Part shown: piece after piece, positions 36,385 through 45,395 of the stretch | Numbering within the stretch: position 1 is the first letter of the stretch | Layout: each line of letters starts with the position of its first letter | DNA from: Dorea longicatena | Lineage (GTDB): Bacteria; Bacillota; Clostridia; Lachnospirales; Lachnospiraceae | Length of the DNA stretch: 64,000 bases | Direction: 5' to 3' | Assembly: GCF_024168045.1 (NCBI RefSeq) | Contig: NZ_CP100126.1 | Location: forward strand, 141,501 to 205,500 | The notes under the pieces: generated by a model | The model's database searches: none | Told to the model about the DNA's origin: nothing | Seen by the model: only the letters and a program-made list of their open reading frames with translations | Position numbers and translations under genes: made by a program

Positions 36385-37086
36385 TTATTTTACTTCAAAT
36401 TTATAACCGATTCCCCATACGGTGCTGAGACTCCAGCCGTTATGATCCTTGATCTTCTCGCGGAGACGTTTGATATGAACATCTACGGTACGGGTATCGC
36501 CGATGTATTCGTAACCCCAGATCTGATCCAGCAGCTGTTCTCTGGTGAAGACCTGATTTGGAGAAGACGCGAGGAAATAAAGAAGTTCCAGTTCTTTCGG
36601 AGGCATCTCAACGGTATGTCCGTCAACAATGACAGAATAATTAGTCAGATTGATCTCAATTCCCGGATATTCGACACATTTTCCCTTATCTGCCTGAGGG
36701 GTCTCAGGTTTTGAACCAACCTGATAGCGGCGTAAAACAGCTTTTACGCGGGCAACAAGCTCTTTGGCATCGAACGGTTTCATAATATAATCATCTGCGC
36801 CTAGTTCAAGACCAAGTACCTTGTCGAATACTTCGCCTTTGGCTGAGAGCATGATGATCGGGGTGTTGGATCTGGTGCGGATCTCACGACAGACCTGATA
36901 TCCATCGATACCAGGCAGCATAAGATCTAAAAGGACCAGATTCGGTTTGTAAGTATCAAAGGCAATCAGTGCCCGTTCGCCGTCGTGGACCATCATGGTA
37001 TCAAAGCATTCTTTGGCCAGATATAAAGAGACCAGTTCGGCAATATTTTCATCGTCATCGACGATCAGTATTTTCTGTTTATTCAT
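36385..37086 (-). CDS. OmpR/PhoB-family response regulator
   Basis: 233 residues. Receiver domain (about 4-118): acidic pair in IVDDDE, phospho-acceptor Asp54 in LLDLMLPG and Lys in MLSAKGE near residue 104. Winged-helix DNA-binding domain (about 135-230) with YLASSPNQVFTREQLLDQIW and RTVDVHIKRLREKI. Partner of the kinase that follows. The DNA targets are unknown; the lipoprotein gene next door is a candidate. Confidence 0.95.
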   Translation of the reverse strand: MNKQKILIVDDDENIAELVSLYLAKECFDTMMVHDGERALIAFDTYKPNLVLLDLMLPGIDGYQVCREIRTRSNTPIIMLSAKGEVFDKVLGLELGADDYIMKPFDAKELVARVKAVLRRYQVGSKPETPQADKGKCVEYPGIEINLTNYSVIVDGHTVEMPPKELELLYFLASSPNQVFTREQLLDQIWGYEYIGDTRTVDVHIKRLREKIKDHNGWSLSTVWGIGYKFEVK

Positions 37087-37125
37087 AGATGTATACGCCT
37101 CCCATATGCAGATGCATTTTTTGTT

Positions 37126-39513
37126 TTATTTCAGTTCGGCAATGGTTACGCCTGCGTCACCCTCGCCGAAAGCCCCAAGACGGAATGATTTGACGTGTTT
37201 CTGCCGCTTTAGATATTTGTGGATGCCGGCTCTTAAGGCTCCGGTACCTTTTCCGTGAACGATTCTTACGGAACTGAGATGTGCAAGCGATGCATCATCC
37301 AGATACTTATCCAGTTCGGCAACCGCCTCATCGACCGTTTTTCCAAGAAGGTTGATCTCCGGACTGATCGCAAGGGATTTGCCCATTTTAACTTTACCTT
37401 TGCCGGTCTGACGAGTTCTTCCGGTAAATGAATATGCCGGCGCTTCGTCAATGATCTCCAGATCGGAAATATTGACTGTGGAGCGCAAGATTCCCATCTG
37501 CACGGTGACATTCCCTTTGGCATCCGGAAGTGAAGTGACAGATCCGGTCAGGTTCATGCTGAGTACTTTAACGGATTCACCTAACTTGAAATCACTGGCT
37601 TTGTAAGTCTTTTTCGGTTTTTTCGCATCCGTCTTCATGGAATTCTGTGTGGCATTCATTTTCTTGCGGAGACGTTCACGTTCTTTTTCCATCTCGGCAA
37701 CGGAGATATTTGCCTTGCCGAACTTGTGGAAGTTACGCATCGTCTCATCGGCGGTTTCCTTGGCATCGGCCAGAATCTCATGCGCTTTTTCATTGGCTTC
37801 ACGGATGATGCGGTCGCGCTGTTCTTCTAATTTGTCACGTTTCTGACGGGTCTCTTCTTCGAGACGTTCCAGCTCACGTTTGTAGTGCTCGATTTCTTCC
37901 TGTTCTTTCCGGATAGTACGCTTACTTGTCTCGAGATCGGTCAACAAGTCTTCGAAGGATTCATCCTGTTCGGTCAGGTGTGTTCTGGCATCATCGATGA
38001 TGTAATCAGGAAGGCCAAGCTTTCCTGCGATGGCAAACGCATTACTCTTTCCCGGGATACCGATCAGAAGACGGTAAGTCGGACTGAGCGTCTCGACATC
38101 AAATTCACAACAGGCATTCTCAACACCTGGTGTGGAAAGAGCGAAGACTTTCAGCTCACTGTAGTGAGTAGTTGCCATGGTGCGGATCCCTCGCTGATGG
38201 AGATAGCTTAAGATGGCGATTGCGAGAGCGGCACCTTCAGTAGGGTCGGTTCCTGCGTTCAACTCATCGAACAGCACCAGAGAATGTTCATCTACATGTT
38301 TTAAGAACGAGACGATGTTCGTCATGTGAGAGGAGAAGGTACTGAGGCTCTGCTCAATACTTTGTTCATCTCCGATATCGGCATATACATTTTCAAAAAG
38401 AGCCAGCTCCGAACGGTCCAGTGCAGGGATATGAAGTCCCGCCTGTCCCATCAGGGTAAATAATCCGACCGTTTTTAAGGAAACAGTCTTACCGCCGGTG
38501 TTTGGTCCGGTTACGATCAGAAGGTCGAAAGTGTCACCGAGAGTGACGGTGATCGGAACGACTTTCTTTTTATCTAACAGAGGATGACGTCCTTCGCGGA
38601 TATGGATTTTTCCCTTTGTATTGAAGACAGGCTTACTTGCGTTCATAAGAATTGCAAGGTTTCCTCTTGCGAAAATGAAGTCCAGTTCCGTCATGATTTT
38701 ATAGTCGGTGCGGATGGACTCTGTATATTCTGCGACATCGGCACTCAAGCGTGCAAGGATTATCTGTATCTCTTCCTGCTCTTTGCCGTAAAGTTCTTTC
38801 AGGTCATTATTCAGTTTTACAACAGACATTGGTTCGATGAACAGGGTAGAGCCCGTGGCAGACTGATCGTGGATTAGACCGGATACCTGGCTCCGGTATT
38901 CGGCTTTGACCGGGATACAGTAGCGGTCCCCGCGCATTGTGATGATCGAATCCTGCAGATAGGTGCGGAGTGAACCATTGACCAGAGAAGATAAGGTAGA
39001 ATGTACTTTATCGTTGATCTGGTTCATGGAGTGGCGGATCTGCTTCAGAGTGCTGCTGGCATCATCGCTGATCTCATCTTCGTCAATGATACATCTGCGT
39101 ATCTCGGTGCTGATCAGTGTCAGCGGCTCAATCTGCTGGAAAAATATATCCAGACAATCTTCCGCATCGTCTACAGTCTCATGACGGCCGTAGGCTTTGA
39201 TCTGCCCTGCATTTTCCAAAAGCTTGCAGATGCGCAGGAGTTCCCCGCTTCCAAGAGCTGCACCGACTTCCAGACGCTTTAAAGATTCCCCGACCGGGTT
39301 GCAGCTTCCGAAAGAAGGGCGCCCCTTCCTGATGATACGGGTAAATGCGGCGGCAGTTTGTTCCTGTGCAGTATTGATATCCGGAAGAGATGTCATGGGT
39401 TTCAATCTTTTGCAGCGTTCTTTGCCGCCGAAAGAGGTTGCCTGTTCTATTAAGATGTCAATAATTTTATGATATTCTAATTTCGTTAATGTTTTTTTAT
39501 TCATGTTTTTCAC
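37126..39513 (-). CDS. mutS2: Endonuclease MutS2
   Basis: 795 residues. Core ATPase (about 290-510) with Walker A GPNTGGKTVSLKT (about 337-349), Walker B LFDELNAGTDP and signature TTHYSELKVFA; a long coiled coil (about 520-630, Glu/Arg/Lys-rich); and a C-terminal Smr nuclease domain with IVHGKGTGALR near residue 755. It lacks the mismatch-recognition domain of MutS1. MutS2 limits homologous recombination and, in Bacillus, rescues collided ribosomes. Length and order of domains are normal. It is upstream of the two-component genes on the same strand. Confidence 0.95.
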   Translation of the reverse strand: MKNMNKKTLTKLEYHKIIDILIEQATSFGGKERCKRLKPMTSLPDINTAQEQTAAAFTRIIRKGRPSFGSCNPVGESLKRLEVGAALGSGELLRICKLLENAGQIKAYGRHETVDDAEDCLDIFFQQIEPLTLISTEIRRCIIDEDEISDDASSTLKQIRHSMNQINDKVHSTLSSLVNGSLRTYLQDSIITMRGDRYCIPVKAEYRSQVSGLIHDQSATGSTLFIEPMSVVKLNNDLKELYGKEQEEIQIILARLSADVAEYTESIRTDYKIMTELDFIFARGNLAILMNASKPVFNTKGKIHIREGRHPLLDKKKVVPITVTLGDTFDLLIVTGPNTGGKTVSLKTVGLFTLMGQAGLHIPALDRSELALFENVYADIGDEQSIEQSLSTFSSHMTNIVSFLKHVDEHSLVLFDELNAGTDPTEGAALAIAILSYLHQRGIRTMATTHYSELKVFALSTPGVENACCEFDVETLSPTYRLLIGIPGKSNAFAIAGKLGLPDYIIDDARTHLTEQDESFEDLLTDLETSKRTIRKEQEEIEHYKRELERLEEETRQKRDKLEEQRDRIIREANEKAHEILADAKETADETMRNFHKFGKANISVAEMEKERERLRKKMNATQNSMKTDAKKPKKTYKASDFKLGESVKVLSMNLTGSVTSLPDAKGNVTVQMGILRSTVNISDLEIIDEAPAYSFTGRTRQTGKGKVKMGKSLAISPEINLLGKTVDEAVAELDKYLDDASLAHLSSVRIVHGKGTGALRAGIHKYLKRQKHVKSFRLGAFGEGDAGVTIAELK

Positions 39514-39661
39514 CTGGATCTATTCTATGTTACTGTATGTACAGTAATTCTGGTCAGTAACTATTCTACCTTATTTACGCTATAAAGAAAAGGATAATAT
39601 TGAACATTCCCATTCCATACGGTATACTATAAAAAGGATTGTAAAGGAGACGGAAGAGCTG

Positions 39662-40951
39662 ATGGATGAGCAGAAACATCTGAAAAATGAACAGGGCGAA
39701 CCTGGAAATAAAACTGAAAAATCAGAGTATTTATTTATGCAGGAAACAATCAAAGATGAGAACAGCCGCGGGAAAAAGTACCGTAAAGATCTGCTTCGGA
39801 TCGCAGGACTTGGAGTGGCGTTCGGTGTGTGTGCCTGTATTAGTTTTTCTGCGCTCAGGCCATGGCTGGATGAAAAGTTTCCCGGAGATTCACAGGAAGT
39901 TGTAATACCGGAAGAAAAAGAGGAAGAAAAGTCGGATGAAACCACTGCAGATACCGGCAATGACAGTACAGTACAGACGCTTGGCATTGACAGTTACAGA
40001 GAACTTCAGAAAGCAATGAATTCAGTAGCATCCGAAGCCGCAAAATCGGTAGTTGAGGTCATCGGTATCTCGGGAGAGCAGGACTGGACGGAAGAATCTT
40101 ATGATAATAAGAACAGTGTGTCCGGACTGATCATTGCGGATAATGGCCAGGAACTTCTGATATACGGAAAGACTTCTATATTAAGAGATACAAAAGAGAT
40201 CCATATCAGATTCGCGGATGGGACAACGAAGCAGGCTTCTGTGAAGAAGAAGGATGAAAGTCTTGGATTTGCGATCTATGCTGTAGCCAAAAGCAGCATC
40301 GCGCAGTCAACATGGCAGCAGATCAGTATTGCAACTCTTGGCAGTTCCGGTTCGGTACAGAAAGGAGATGCTGCGGTGGTTCTCGGAAAACCGTTCGGTT
40401 ATGCGGGAGCGGTTGGATTCGGAACAATTGCGAGCAGCAGAAATGAACTGGACGGTGATGACGGAAGTTATCCGCTTCTTTGTACAGACATTGGTGCGGC
40501 AGAGGACGGGACAGGTGTGATCATCAACCTGTCGGGCGAAGTGGTTGGAATTATTGACCAGGGCATATCCGGAAACAGCAGCAAAGAACTGGTGACTGGT
40601 TATGGGATCTCAGGATTGAAATCAGAGATTGAACTGTTATCCAACGGTCAGGCGGTGCCATATATCGGCATCCGTGGACTGGATGTGACGGCAGAAATCG
40701 AAGCGCAGGGAATTCCCGAAGGCGTGTATGTCCGGACCGTAGAGACGGATTCACCGGCAATGGCAGCAGGGATCCAGAGTGGAGATATCATTACGGAGGC
40801 AGCAGGGAAGAAGATAACATCACTATCAGCCTACCAGAGTGTACTGCGGGACCAGAAAAGCGGCAGTAAGATCAGACTCAAAGGACAGAGACAGGGATCC
40901 GGTGGTTATGTGGACATTTCCTTTGACGTGACAGTCGGAAGTAAGGAGTAG
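39662..40951 (+). CDS. HtrA-like trypsin-fold PDZ protein, catalytic triad missing
   Basis: 429 residues. A cytoplasmic N-terminus (about 1-45), one membrane helix (about 46-66), an acidic linker, a trypsin-like domain (about 110-315) and a PDZ domain (about 325-425, VRTVETDSPAMAAGIQSGDIIT). In active HtrA the triad lies in TNNHVV, a D(L)AVLK block and GNSGGPL. Here the matching stretches read LLIYGKTSI, SLGFAIYAV and AEDGTGVIINL, so His, Asp and Ser are all absent although the surrounding SGLIIADNG and NLSGEVVGI are kept. It therefore looks like a pseudoprotease, perhaps a substrate-binding scaffold at the membrane. The ATG at 39662 follows GGAAGAG. It stands alone between mutS2 and the exonuclease gene. 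Confidence 0.82.
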   Translation: MDEQKHLKNEQGEPGNKTEKSEYLFMQETIKDENSRGKKYRKDLLRIAGLGVAFGVCACISFSALRPWLDEKFPGDSQEVVIPEEKEEEKSDETTADTGNDSTVQTLGIDSYRELQKAMNSVASEAAKSVVEVIGISGEQDWTEESYDNKNSVSGLIIADNGQELLIYGKTSILRDTKEIHIRFADGTTKQASVKKKDESLGFAIYAVAKSSIAQSTWQQISIATLGSSGSVQKGDAAVVLGKPFGYAGAVGFGTIASSRNELDGDDGSYPLLCTDIGAAEDGTGVIINLSGEVVGIIDQGISGNSSKELVTGYGISGLKSEIELLSNGQAVPYIGIRGLDVTAEIEAQGIPEGVYVRTVETDSPAMAAGIQSGDIITEAAGKKITSLSAYQSVLRDQKSGSKIRLKGQRQGSGGYVDISFDVTVGSKE

Positions 40952-41024
40952 TCTGCCGGACTGGATGTTTTGGTGCCGGGACAGTTGTAAAATAAAGATA
41001 TAGAATATAGAAAGAGGAAATAAG

Positions 41025-41966
41025 ATGAGATATATCAATACCCTTCACGAAGGGGAAACGATCAGAAATGTATATTTGTGTAAAGGAAAGCGTTCGGCGG
41101 AGACCAGAAACGGAAGACCGTATGATAATCTGATCCTTCAGGATAAGACCGGAACACTGGACGGAAAAGTATGGGATCCGAATTCCGGCGGGATCGCAGA
41201 CTATGATGAGCTGGATTTCATTGAGGTATATGGTGAGATCATCAGCTATAACAATAATCTGCAGATGAATATCAAGCAGATCAGAAAGGTGCAGGAAGGC
41301 GAATACATCGCTGCCGATTATATGCCGACAACAGAGAAAAGTACAGATGGCATGTATGAGGAACTGCTTGGATACATTAAGAAAGTAGACAACCAGTATT
41401 TGAGACAAGTACTGGATCATTATTTTATAAAAGACGAGACATTTATCCGTAATTTCAAGGGACATTCGGCCGCGAAGACGGTACATCACGGGTTTGCCGG
41501 AGGACTTCTGGAACATACACTGAGTGTAGTGAAGTTCTGTGATTACATGGTGGGGGCATATCCGATCCTGAATAAGGATCTGCTTTTCACGGCGGCAATC
41601 TGTCACGATATCGGAAAGACGAAGGAATTGTCATCTTTCCCGGAAAATGATTACACAGACGAAGGACAGCTTCTGGGACATATCGTGATCGGTGTGGAGA
41701 TGATCGGAGATGCAGTCCGCAATATTCCGGATTTTCCAGAGAAACTTGCGAACGAATTAAAACACTGTATCGTTGCGCATCACGGAGAACTGGAATACGG
41801 TTCCCCGAAGAAACCGGCACTTGCCGAGGCGATGGCTCTGAATCTTGCCGACAATGCAGATGCGAAGATGCAGACCCTGACAGAGTTATTCAAAGATAAA
41901 AAAAGTAATGACTGGCTGGGATATAACCGCCTGTTTGAATCAAATATCAGAAAGACAGTTATTTAA
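41025..41966 (+). CDS. YhaM-like 3'-5' exoribonuclease (OB fold + HD domain)
   Basis: 313 residues. The N-terminal OB-fold (about 15-95, YLCKGKRSAETRNGRPYDNL) binds nucleic acid, and the HD domain (about 145-300) carries HHGFAGGLLEHTLSV and AAICHDIGKTKEL with the metal-binding His-Asp. The layout matches YhaM of Bacillus, which trims single-stranded RNA and DNA from the 3' end. Its stop overlaps the start of the methyltransferase gene (TAATG), so the two RNA-related enzymes are coupled. Confidence 0.9.
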   Translation: MRYINTLHEGETIRNVYLCKGKRSAETRNGRPYDNLILQDKTGTLDGKVWDPNSGGIADYDELDFIEVYGEIISYNNNLQMNIKQIRKVQEGEYIAADYMPTTEKSTDGMYEELLGYIKKVDNQYLRQVLDHYFIKDETFIRNFKGHSAAKTVHHGFAGGLLEHTLSVVKFCDYMVGAYPILNKDLLFTAAICHDIGKTKELSSFPENDYTDEGQLLGHIVIGVEMIGDAVRNIPDFPEKLANELKHCIVAHHGELEYGSPKKPALAEAMALNLADNADAKMQTLTELFKDKKSNDWLGYNRLFESNIRKTVI

Positions 41967-43372
41967 TGATGCAGAAGAATGAATTAGTAAAGGTTAAAAT
42001 TGAAGATATCGGAGTCGGAGGAGAAGGCATCGGCAAGGTGGACGGGTATACACTGTTCATCAAAGATGCCATTATAGGGGATGTCGTAGAGGCAAAGGTT
42101 ATGAAAGCCAAGAAGAATTACGGCTATGCCCGCCTGATGAATGTCCTGACTCCGTCGAAGGACCGCATAGAGGAAGTGGTCTGTCCGATGGCGCGAAAAT
42201 GTGGTGGATGCCAGATACAGGAGATGAAGTACCCGGCACAGCTTGCATTTAAAGAATCTAAGGTACGCGGCAATCTGGAGCGGATCGGAGAAGTTCCGGG
42301 TGAACTTCTGGATCAGATCATGCATCCGGTTGTCGGCATGGACGAGGAAGGGATGCAGCCGTTCCGCTACCGTAATAAGGCACAGTTTCCGATTGGGACA
42401 GACAAAGACGGCAAAGTGACCGCCGGATTCTATGCCGGCAGAACACACAGTATTATCGGGAATACAGACTGTGTACTTGGTGTGGAAGTGAATGAAGAGA
42501 TCTTGAACTGTATCCTGGATTTTATGGAAGAATTTGAAATTCCGGCATACGATGAAGTGAAACATAAGGGACTGGTGCGCCATGTGCTGCTCCGTTACGG
42601 ATTTAAAACGGATGAGATCATGGTGTGTTTGGTTATCAATGGAAAGACCATTCCGCACTGCCATGATCTGGTCGGACGTCTCCGACAGATTCCGGGCATG
42701 ACAAGCATCACACTCAGCTCGAATACGGCGAAGACGAATGTGATCATGGGCGATACGATCCGCCTTCTGTGGGGGCAGGAGTTCATCACAGACTATATCG
42801 GTGAGATTAAGTATCAGATTTCCCCTCTGTCATTTTACCAGGTGAATCCGGTCCAGACAGAGAAGTTATACGGACTGGCACTGGACTATGCAGGTCTTAC
42901 AGGCAATGAGACAGTGTGGGATCTGTACTGCGGAATCGGAACCATTTCCCTGTTCCTTGCGAAGAAAGCAAAGCAGGTATATGGTGTAGAGATCGTACCG
43001 CAGGCCATTGACGATGCAAGGAATAATGCGAAGATCAATGATATTACGAATGCGGAATTCTATGTAGGCAAGGCAGAAGAAGTTCTGCCGGAATATTATA
43101 AAGAATATGAAAAGACACATAACGGAGAGACGGCGCACGCTGATGTGATCGTGGTCGATCCGCCGAGAAAGGGCTGTGAGGAATCCCTGCTTCAGACGAT
43201 CGTGGATATGCAGCCAGAGAAAGTCGTGTATGTAAGCTGCGACAGTGCAACGCTTGCGAGGGATGTGAAGTTCTTAAGAGCAAATGGATATGAACTTAAG
43301 GATGTGACGCCGGTGGATCAGTTTCCGCATACGGTGCACGTGGAAACTGTGTGCTTATTATCACGGAAATAG
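41966..43372 (+). CDS. rlmD: 23S rRNA (uracil-C5)-methyltransferase, RlmD/RumA type
   Basis: 468 residues. A TRAM domain (about 1-60), a four-Cys Fe-S cluster site including CPMARKCGGC (about 73-82), SAM-binding VWDLYCGIGTISLF (about 314-327), DPPRKGCE (about 400-407) and catalytic Cys in YVSCDSATLARD (about 423-434). It methylates C5 of uracil in 23S rRNA; Firmicute paralogues differ in target (U747 versus U1939), so the exact site is unsure. The 3' end of this gene is a known integration site for conjugative elements in streptococci, and here recombinase remnants begin within 130 bp of the stop. Confidence 0.92.
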   Translation: MMQKNELVKVKIEDIGVGGEGIGKVDGYTLFIKDAIIGDVVEAKVMKAKKNYGYARLMNVLTPSKDRIEEVVCPMARKCGGCQIQEMKYPAQLAFKESKVRGNLERIGEVPGELLDQIMHPVVGMDEEGMQPFRYRNKAQFPIGTDKDGKVTAGFYAGRTHSIIGNTDCVLGVEVNEEILNCILDFMEEFEIPAYDEVKHKGLVRHVLLRYGFKTDEIMVCLVINGKTIPHCHDLVGRLRQIPGMTSITLSSNTAKTNVIMGDTIRLLWGQEFITDYIGEIKYQISPLSFYQVNPVQTEKLYGLALDYAGLTGNETVWDLYCGIGTISLFLAKKAKQVYGVEIVPQAIDDARNNAKINDITNAEFYVGKAEEVLPEYYKEYEKTHNGETAHADVIVVDPPRKGCEESLLQTIVDMQPEKVVYVSCDSATLARDVKFLRANGYELKDVTPVDQFPHTVHVETVCLLSRK

Positions 43373-43398
43373 GCGGTTTTATAGGTGTGGTTCAGTCT

Positions 43399-43419
43399 AT
43401 TTGCCACCCATTTGCCACC
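43399..43419 (+). repeat. Tandem ATTTGCCACC repeats
   Basis: ATTTGCCACC occurs twice, separated by one C, between the methylase gene and the integrase remnant. Such short direct repeats next to a tyrosine integrase often are arm-type binding sites; that is inferred. Confidence 0.5.
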
Positions 43420-43452
43420 GCAATTTTTAAAATCATTACTGAACAAAGAAAA

Positions 43453-43490
43453 GGGAGTGAACACGCTGAACAATCAGCGGATTCACTCCC
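43453..43490 (-). terminator. Terminator of the former integrase gene
   Basis: Outer GGGAGTGAA/TTCACTCCC and inner GCTGA/TCAGC stems; on the minus strand followed by TTTTCTTTG. It survives although its gene is reduced to a stub. Confidence 0.8.
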
Positions 43491-43500
43491 AATATTTTAT

Positions 43501-43620
43501 TTATGACGTTTTTGCTTGTGTTGTTTTTTCAAAGAGATCAACAGAACGTCCAACCATCTTTTCAGTATCATGCACGTAGGTCTGCAATGTTAGCCTGTAA
43601 ACGATATCAGCGGTATTTCG
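43501..43620 (-). pseudogene. Tyrosine integrase, C-terminal remnant
   Basis: About 30 recognisable residues: LTLQTYVHDTEKMVGRSV, containing the nucleophilic Tyr in the typical TYxH context, then a short charged tail to the stop at 43501. Upstream the frame continues without integrase similarity, so the catalytic Arg-His-Arg part is gone. It shows that an integrative element once ended here, just 3' of the rRNA methylase gene. Confidence 0.65.
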
Positions 43621-43668
43621 ATTGTATGAAAGATATTGTAAAAAATGACGCAACATGACATAATCGGA

Positions 43669-43697
43669 TTGACTAAAGAAACACAGATATATATAAT
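43669..43697 (+). promoter_or_regulatory. Promoter of the HTH gene
   Basis: TTGACT, 17 bp, TATAAT, 39 bp before the ATG at 43737; a near-perfect consensus. Confidence 0.8.
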
Positions 43698-43736
43698 ATA
43701 GACAAAATGAAAATGACATGAACGGAGGACAGGATA

Positions 43737-44015
43737 ATGGAGAAATCTGTAACACTTGAAGAGGCGTTAAAAAGAATTGAGGAGTTGGAAAAAGAGAATG
43801 CAGAACTTCGGGAGGAATTGGAGTATTACAGAAATCGTAAATTAAGCGGGCGGCAGAAACATAACGCCAAATGGATGGCAATTTATAATGATTTTGTCAT
43901 TGGATATGAGAGTGGTATGACGATGATAGAAATTGCGAAGCGGAACAATGTCAGTGAGCGGACGATTTATAGGTATAAAGCGTATTATGACAAAATGAAG
44001 AAAAAAGAGGAATAG
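43737..44015 (+). CDS. Small coiled-coil helix-turn-helix protein
   Basis: 92 residues. An N-terminal leucine-zipper-like coiled coil (about 5-32, EALKRIEELEKENAELREEL) is followed by a basic linker (RQKHNAKW) and a resolvase-type HTH (about 58-82, TMIEIAKRNNVSERTIYRYK). It may be a small regulator or accessory protein of the lost mobile element. GGAGGAC precedes the ATG, and the promoter is excellent. A palindrome downstream could be its operator. No catalytic domain is present. Confidence 0.75.
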   Translation: MEKSVTLEEALKRIEELEKENAELREELEYYRNRKLSGRQKHNAKWMAIYNDFVIGYESGMTMIEIAKRNNVSERTIYRYKAYYDKMKKKEE

Positions 44016-44020
44016 ACCAT

Positions 44021-44036
44021 TTTACTGACGTCAGCA
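44021..44036. promoter_or_regulatory. Palindrome centred on TGACGTCA
   Basis: CTGACGTCAG with flanking TT/AA, between the HTH and ORF6N genes; a plausible operator for the HTH protein. A second small inverted repeat TTGCGG/CCGCAA lies at 44053-44077. Confidence 0.4.
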
Positions 44037-44095
44037 ATATGTAATATGAGAGTTGCGGACAATTTTTTTGACCGCAAAATGGATGGAGGAGTTTT

Positions 44096-45145
44096 ATGGC
44101 AGAAGATAAAAAGAAAGAAATCGATGTTGCAGTAATAGAAGTAACAGAAGAATATCTAAAAGAAAAACTGTATAAAATTAGGGGTAAAAGGGTATTGCTT
44201 GATGCTGATTTAGCAGAGATATATGGCTATGATACGAAGGGATTTAATAGACAGGTAAAAAATAATATTGAAAAATTTGATGAAGATTTTATGTTTGAAT
44301 TGACAGATGAGGAATTAGAAGATTTGCGGTACAAAAATTGTACCGCAAATATAAGTTCAAAAAGTCGTTATAATCCTCATGTATTTACAGAGCAAGGATT
44401 ATATATGTTGATGACTGTCTTGAAAGGACCGTTGGCTGTTAAGCAGAGCAAGGCATTAATAAGAACCTTTAAGAAAATGAAAGATTACATATTAGAAAAT
44501 CGTGATCTTATAGGTCAGCGGGAAATTCTTCAGTTAAGCATGGAAACTGCTAACAACAGAATAGAAATTAACAAAATCAACTCAGATATGATATCTCTTG
44601 AAAAGCAGATTTCAGATGTTGCAGAAGGCTTGAAGGATGTTGTGACCAAATCCGAGTTGGCGGATATGATGAACAGCTTTGTTTCAGATGATGATGAAAA
44701 GTGGCTCATGTTTAATGCAAAATTTAGTAGTGCAGATGAGGTATATGAGTCCATCTATAAGCAGGCAAAGTCGTCAATATATGTCGTTGACAATTATATT
44801 GGATTAAGAACGCTGGTACATCTTAAAAATTCTCCTACAGGAGTAAATATTACCTTATTCAGCGATAATGTTGGCAATAATAAACTTCATAATATAGAAT
44901 TTACGGATTTTTGCAAAGAATATCCATCCGTAAAAATATCAATGAAAAAGACAGGTGGTATATTTCATGATCGATTTATAGTGTTGGATTATGGAACTGA
45001 TGATGAAAGAGTTTTCTTATGTGGTGCTTCATCAAAGGATGCAGGCGCTAGAATAACCAGTATTGTTGAAGATTATGGAATATCTAAATATGCCCCGGTT
45101 ATTGCCACACTGTTAAAAAACCCAACGTTGATTTTACCACAATAG
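44096..45145 (+). CDS. ORF6N-domain protein with C-terminal phospholipase D-like domain
   Basis: 349 residues. The ORF6N DNA-binding domain (about 22-115) contains IRGKRVLLDADLAEIYGYDT and NPHVFTEQGLYMLM, as in phage antirepressors and element-borne regulators. A coiled-coil linker (about 125-185) leads to a C-terminal PLD-like fold (about 200-340) with one HDRFIVLDYG motif near residue 290 in place of the usual HxK pair. Such ORF6N-PLD proteins are frequent accessory genes in Clostridia and have been suspected in DNA-level regulation or defence; function unproven. AT-rich codon use compared with the chromosome around it supports horizontal origin. GGAGGAG precedes the ATG. Confidence 0.8.
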   Translation: MAEDKKKEIDVAVIEVTEEYLKEKLYKIRGKRVLLDADLAEIYGYDTKGFNRQVKNNIEKFDEDFMFELTDEELEDLRYKNCTANISSKSRYNPHVFTEQGLYMLMTVLKGPLAVKQSKALIRTFKKMKDYILENRDLIGQREILQLSMETANNRIEINKINSDMISLEKQISDVAEGLKDVVTKSELADMMNSFVSDDDEKWLMFNAKFSSADEVYESIYKQAKSSIYVVDNYIGLRTLVHLKNSPTGVNITLFSDNVGNNKLHNIEFTDFCKEYPSVKISMKKTGGIFHDRFIVLDYGTDDERVFLCGASSKDAGARITSIVEDYGISKYAPVIATLLKNPTLILPQ

Positions 45146-45160
45146 AGGGAAGTGAATGTA

Positions 45161-45395
45161 TTGGAAAAGAAAACAAAATGCTATATATATACTCGTGTAT
45201 CAACAGCAATTCAGGTTGAGGGTTACAGCTTGGAGGCACAGAAGGACAAACTTAGGAAATATGCAGAATTTTGGTGTGAATCTGATTTGTGTAGAGGATG
45301 GAATTGATTCATCTAAAGATGCCGGGAAGCTAATGATATCTGTTCTGTCAGCAGTGGCAGAGATTGAACATGAGAACATTCGTGCTCAGACCATT
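45161..45395 (+). pseudogene. Serine recombinase, internally deleted remnant
   Basis: From the TTG at 45161 the frame encodes the resolvase N-terminus CYIYTRVSTAIQVEGYSLEA (with the catalytic Ser in TRVST). Near 45260 the frame jumps by one and resumes with NFGVNLICVEDGIDSSKDAG and LMISVLSAVAEIEHENIR, the end of the same catalytic domain. About 60-70 residues are missing between them, and the zinc-beta-ribbon and coiled-coil DNA-binding parts are gone. The junction contains ATGCAGA, which could be the microhomology behind the deletion. This is the large-serine-recombinase type used by conjugative elements. Confidence 0.8.

Noticed and set aside
41966..43372. TrmFO/TrmA tRNA methylase
   Set aside because: The Fe-S cysteine cluster and TRAM domain are those of the RlmD/RlmC type; TrmA lacks the cluster.
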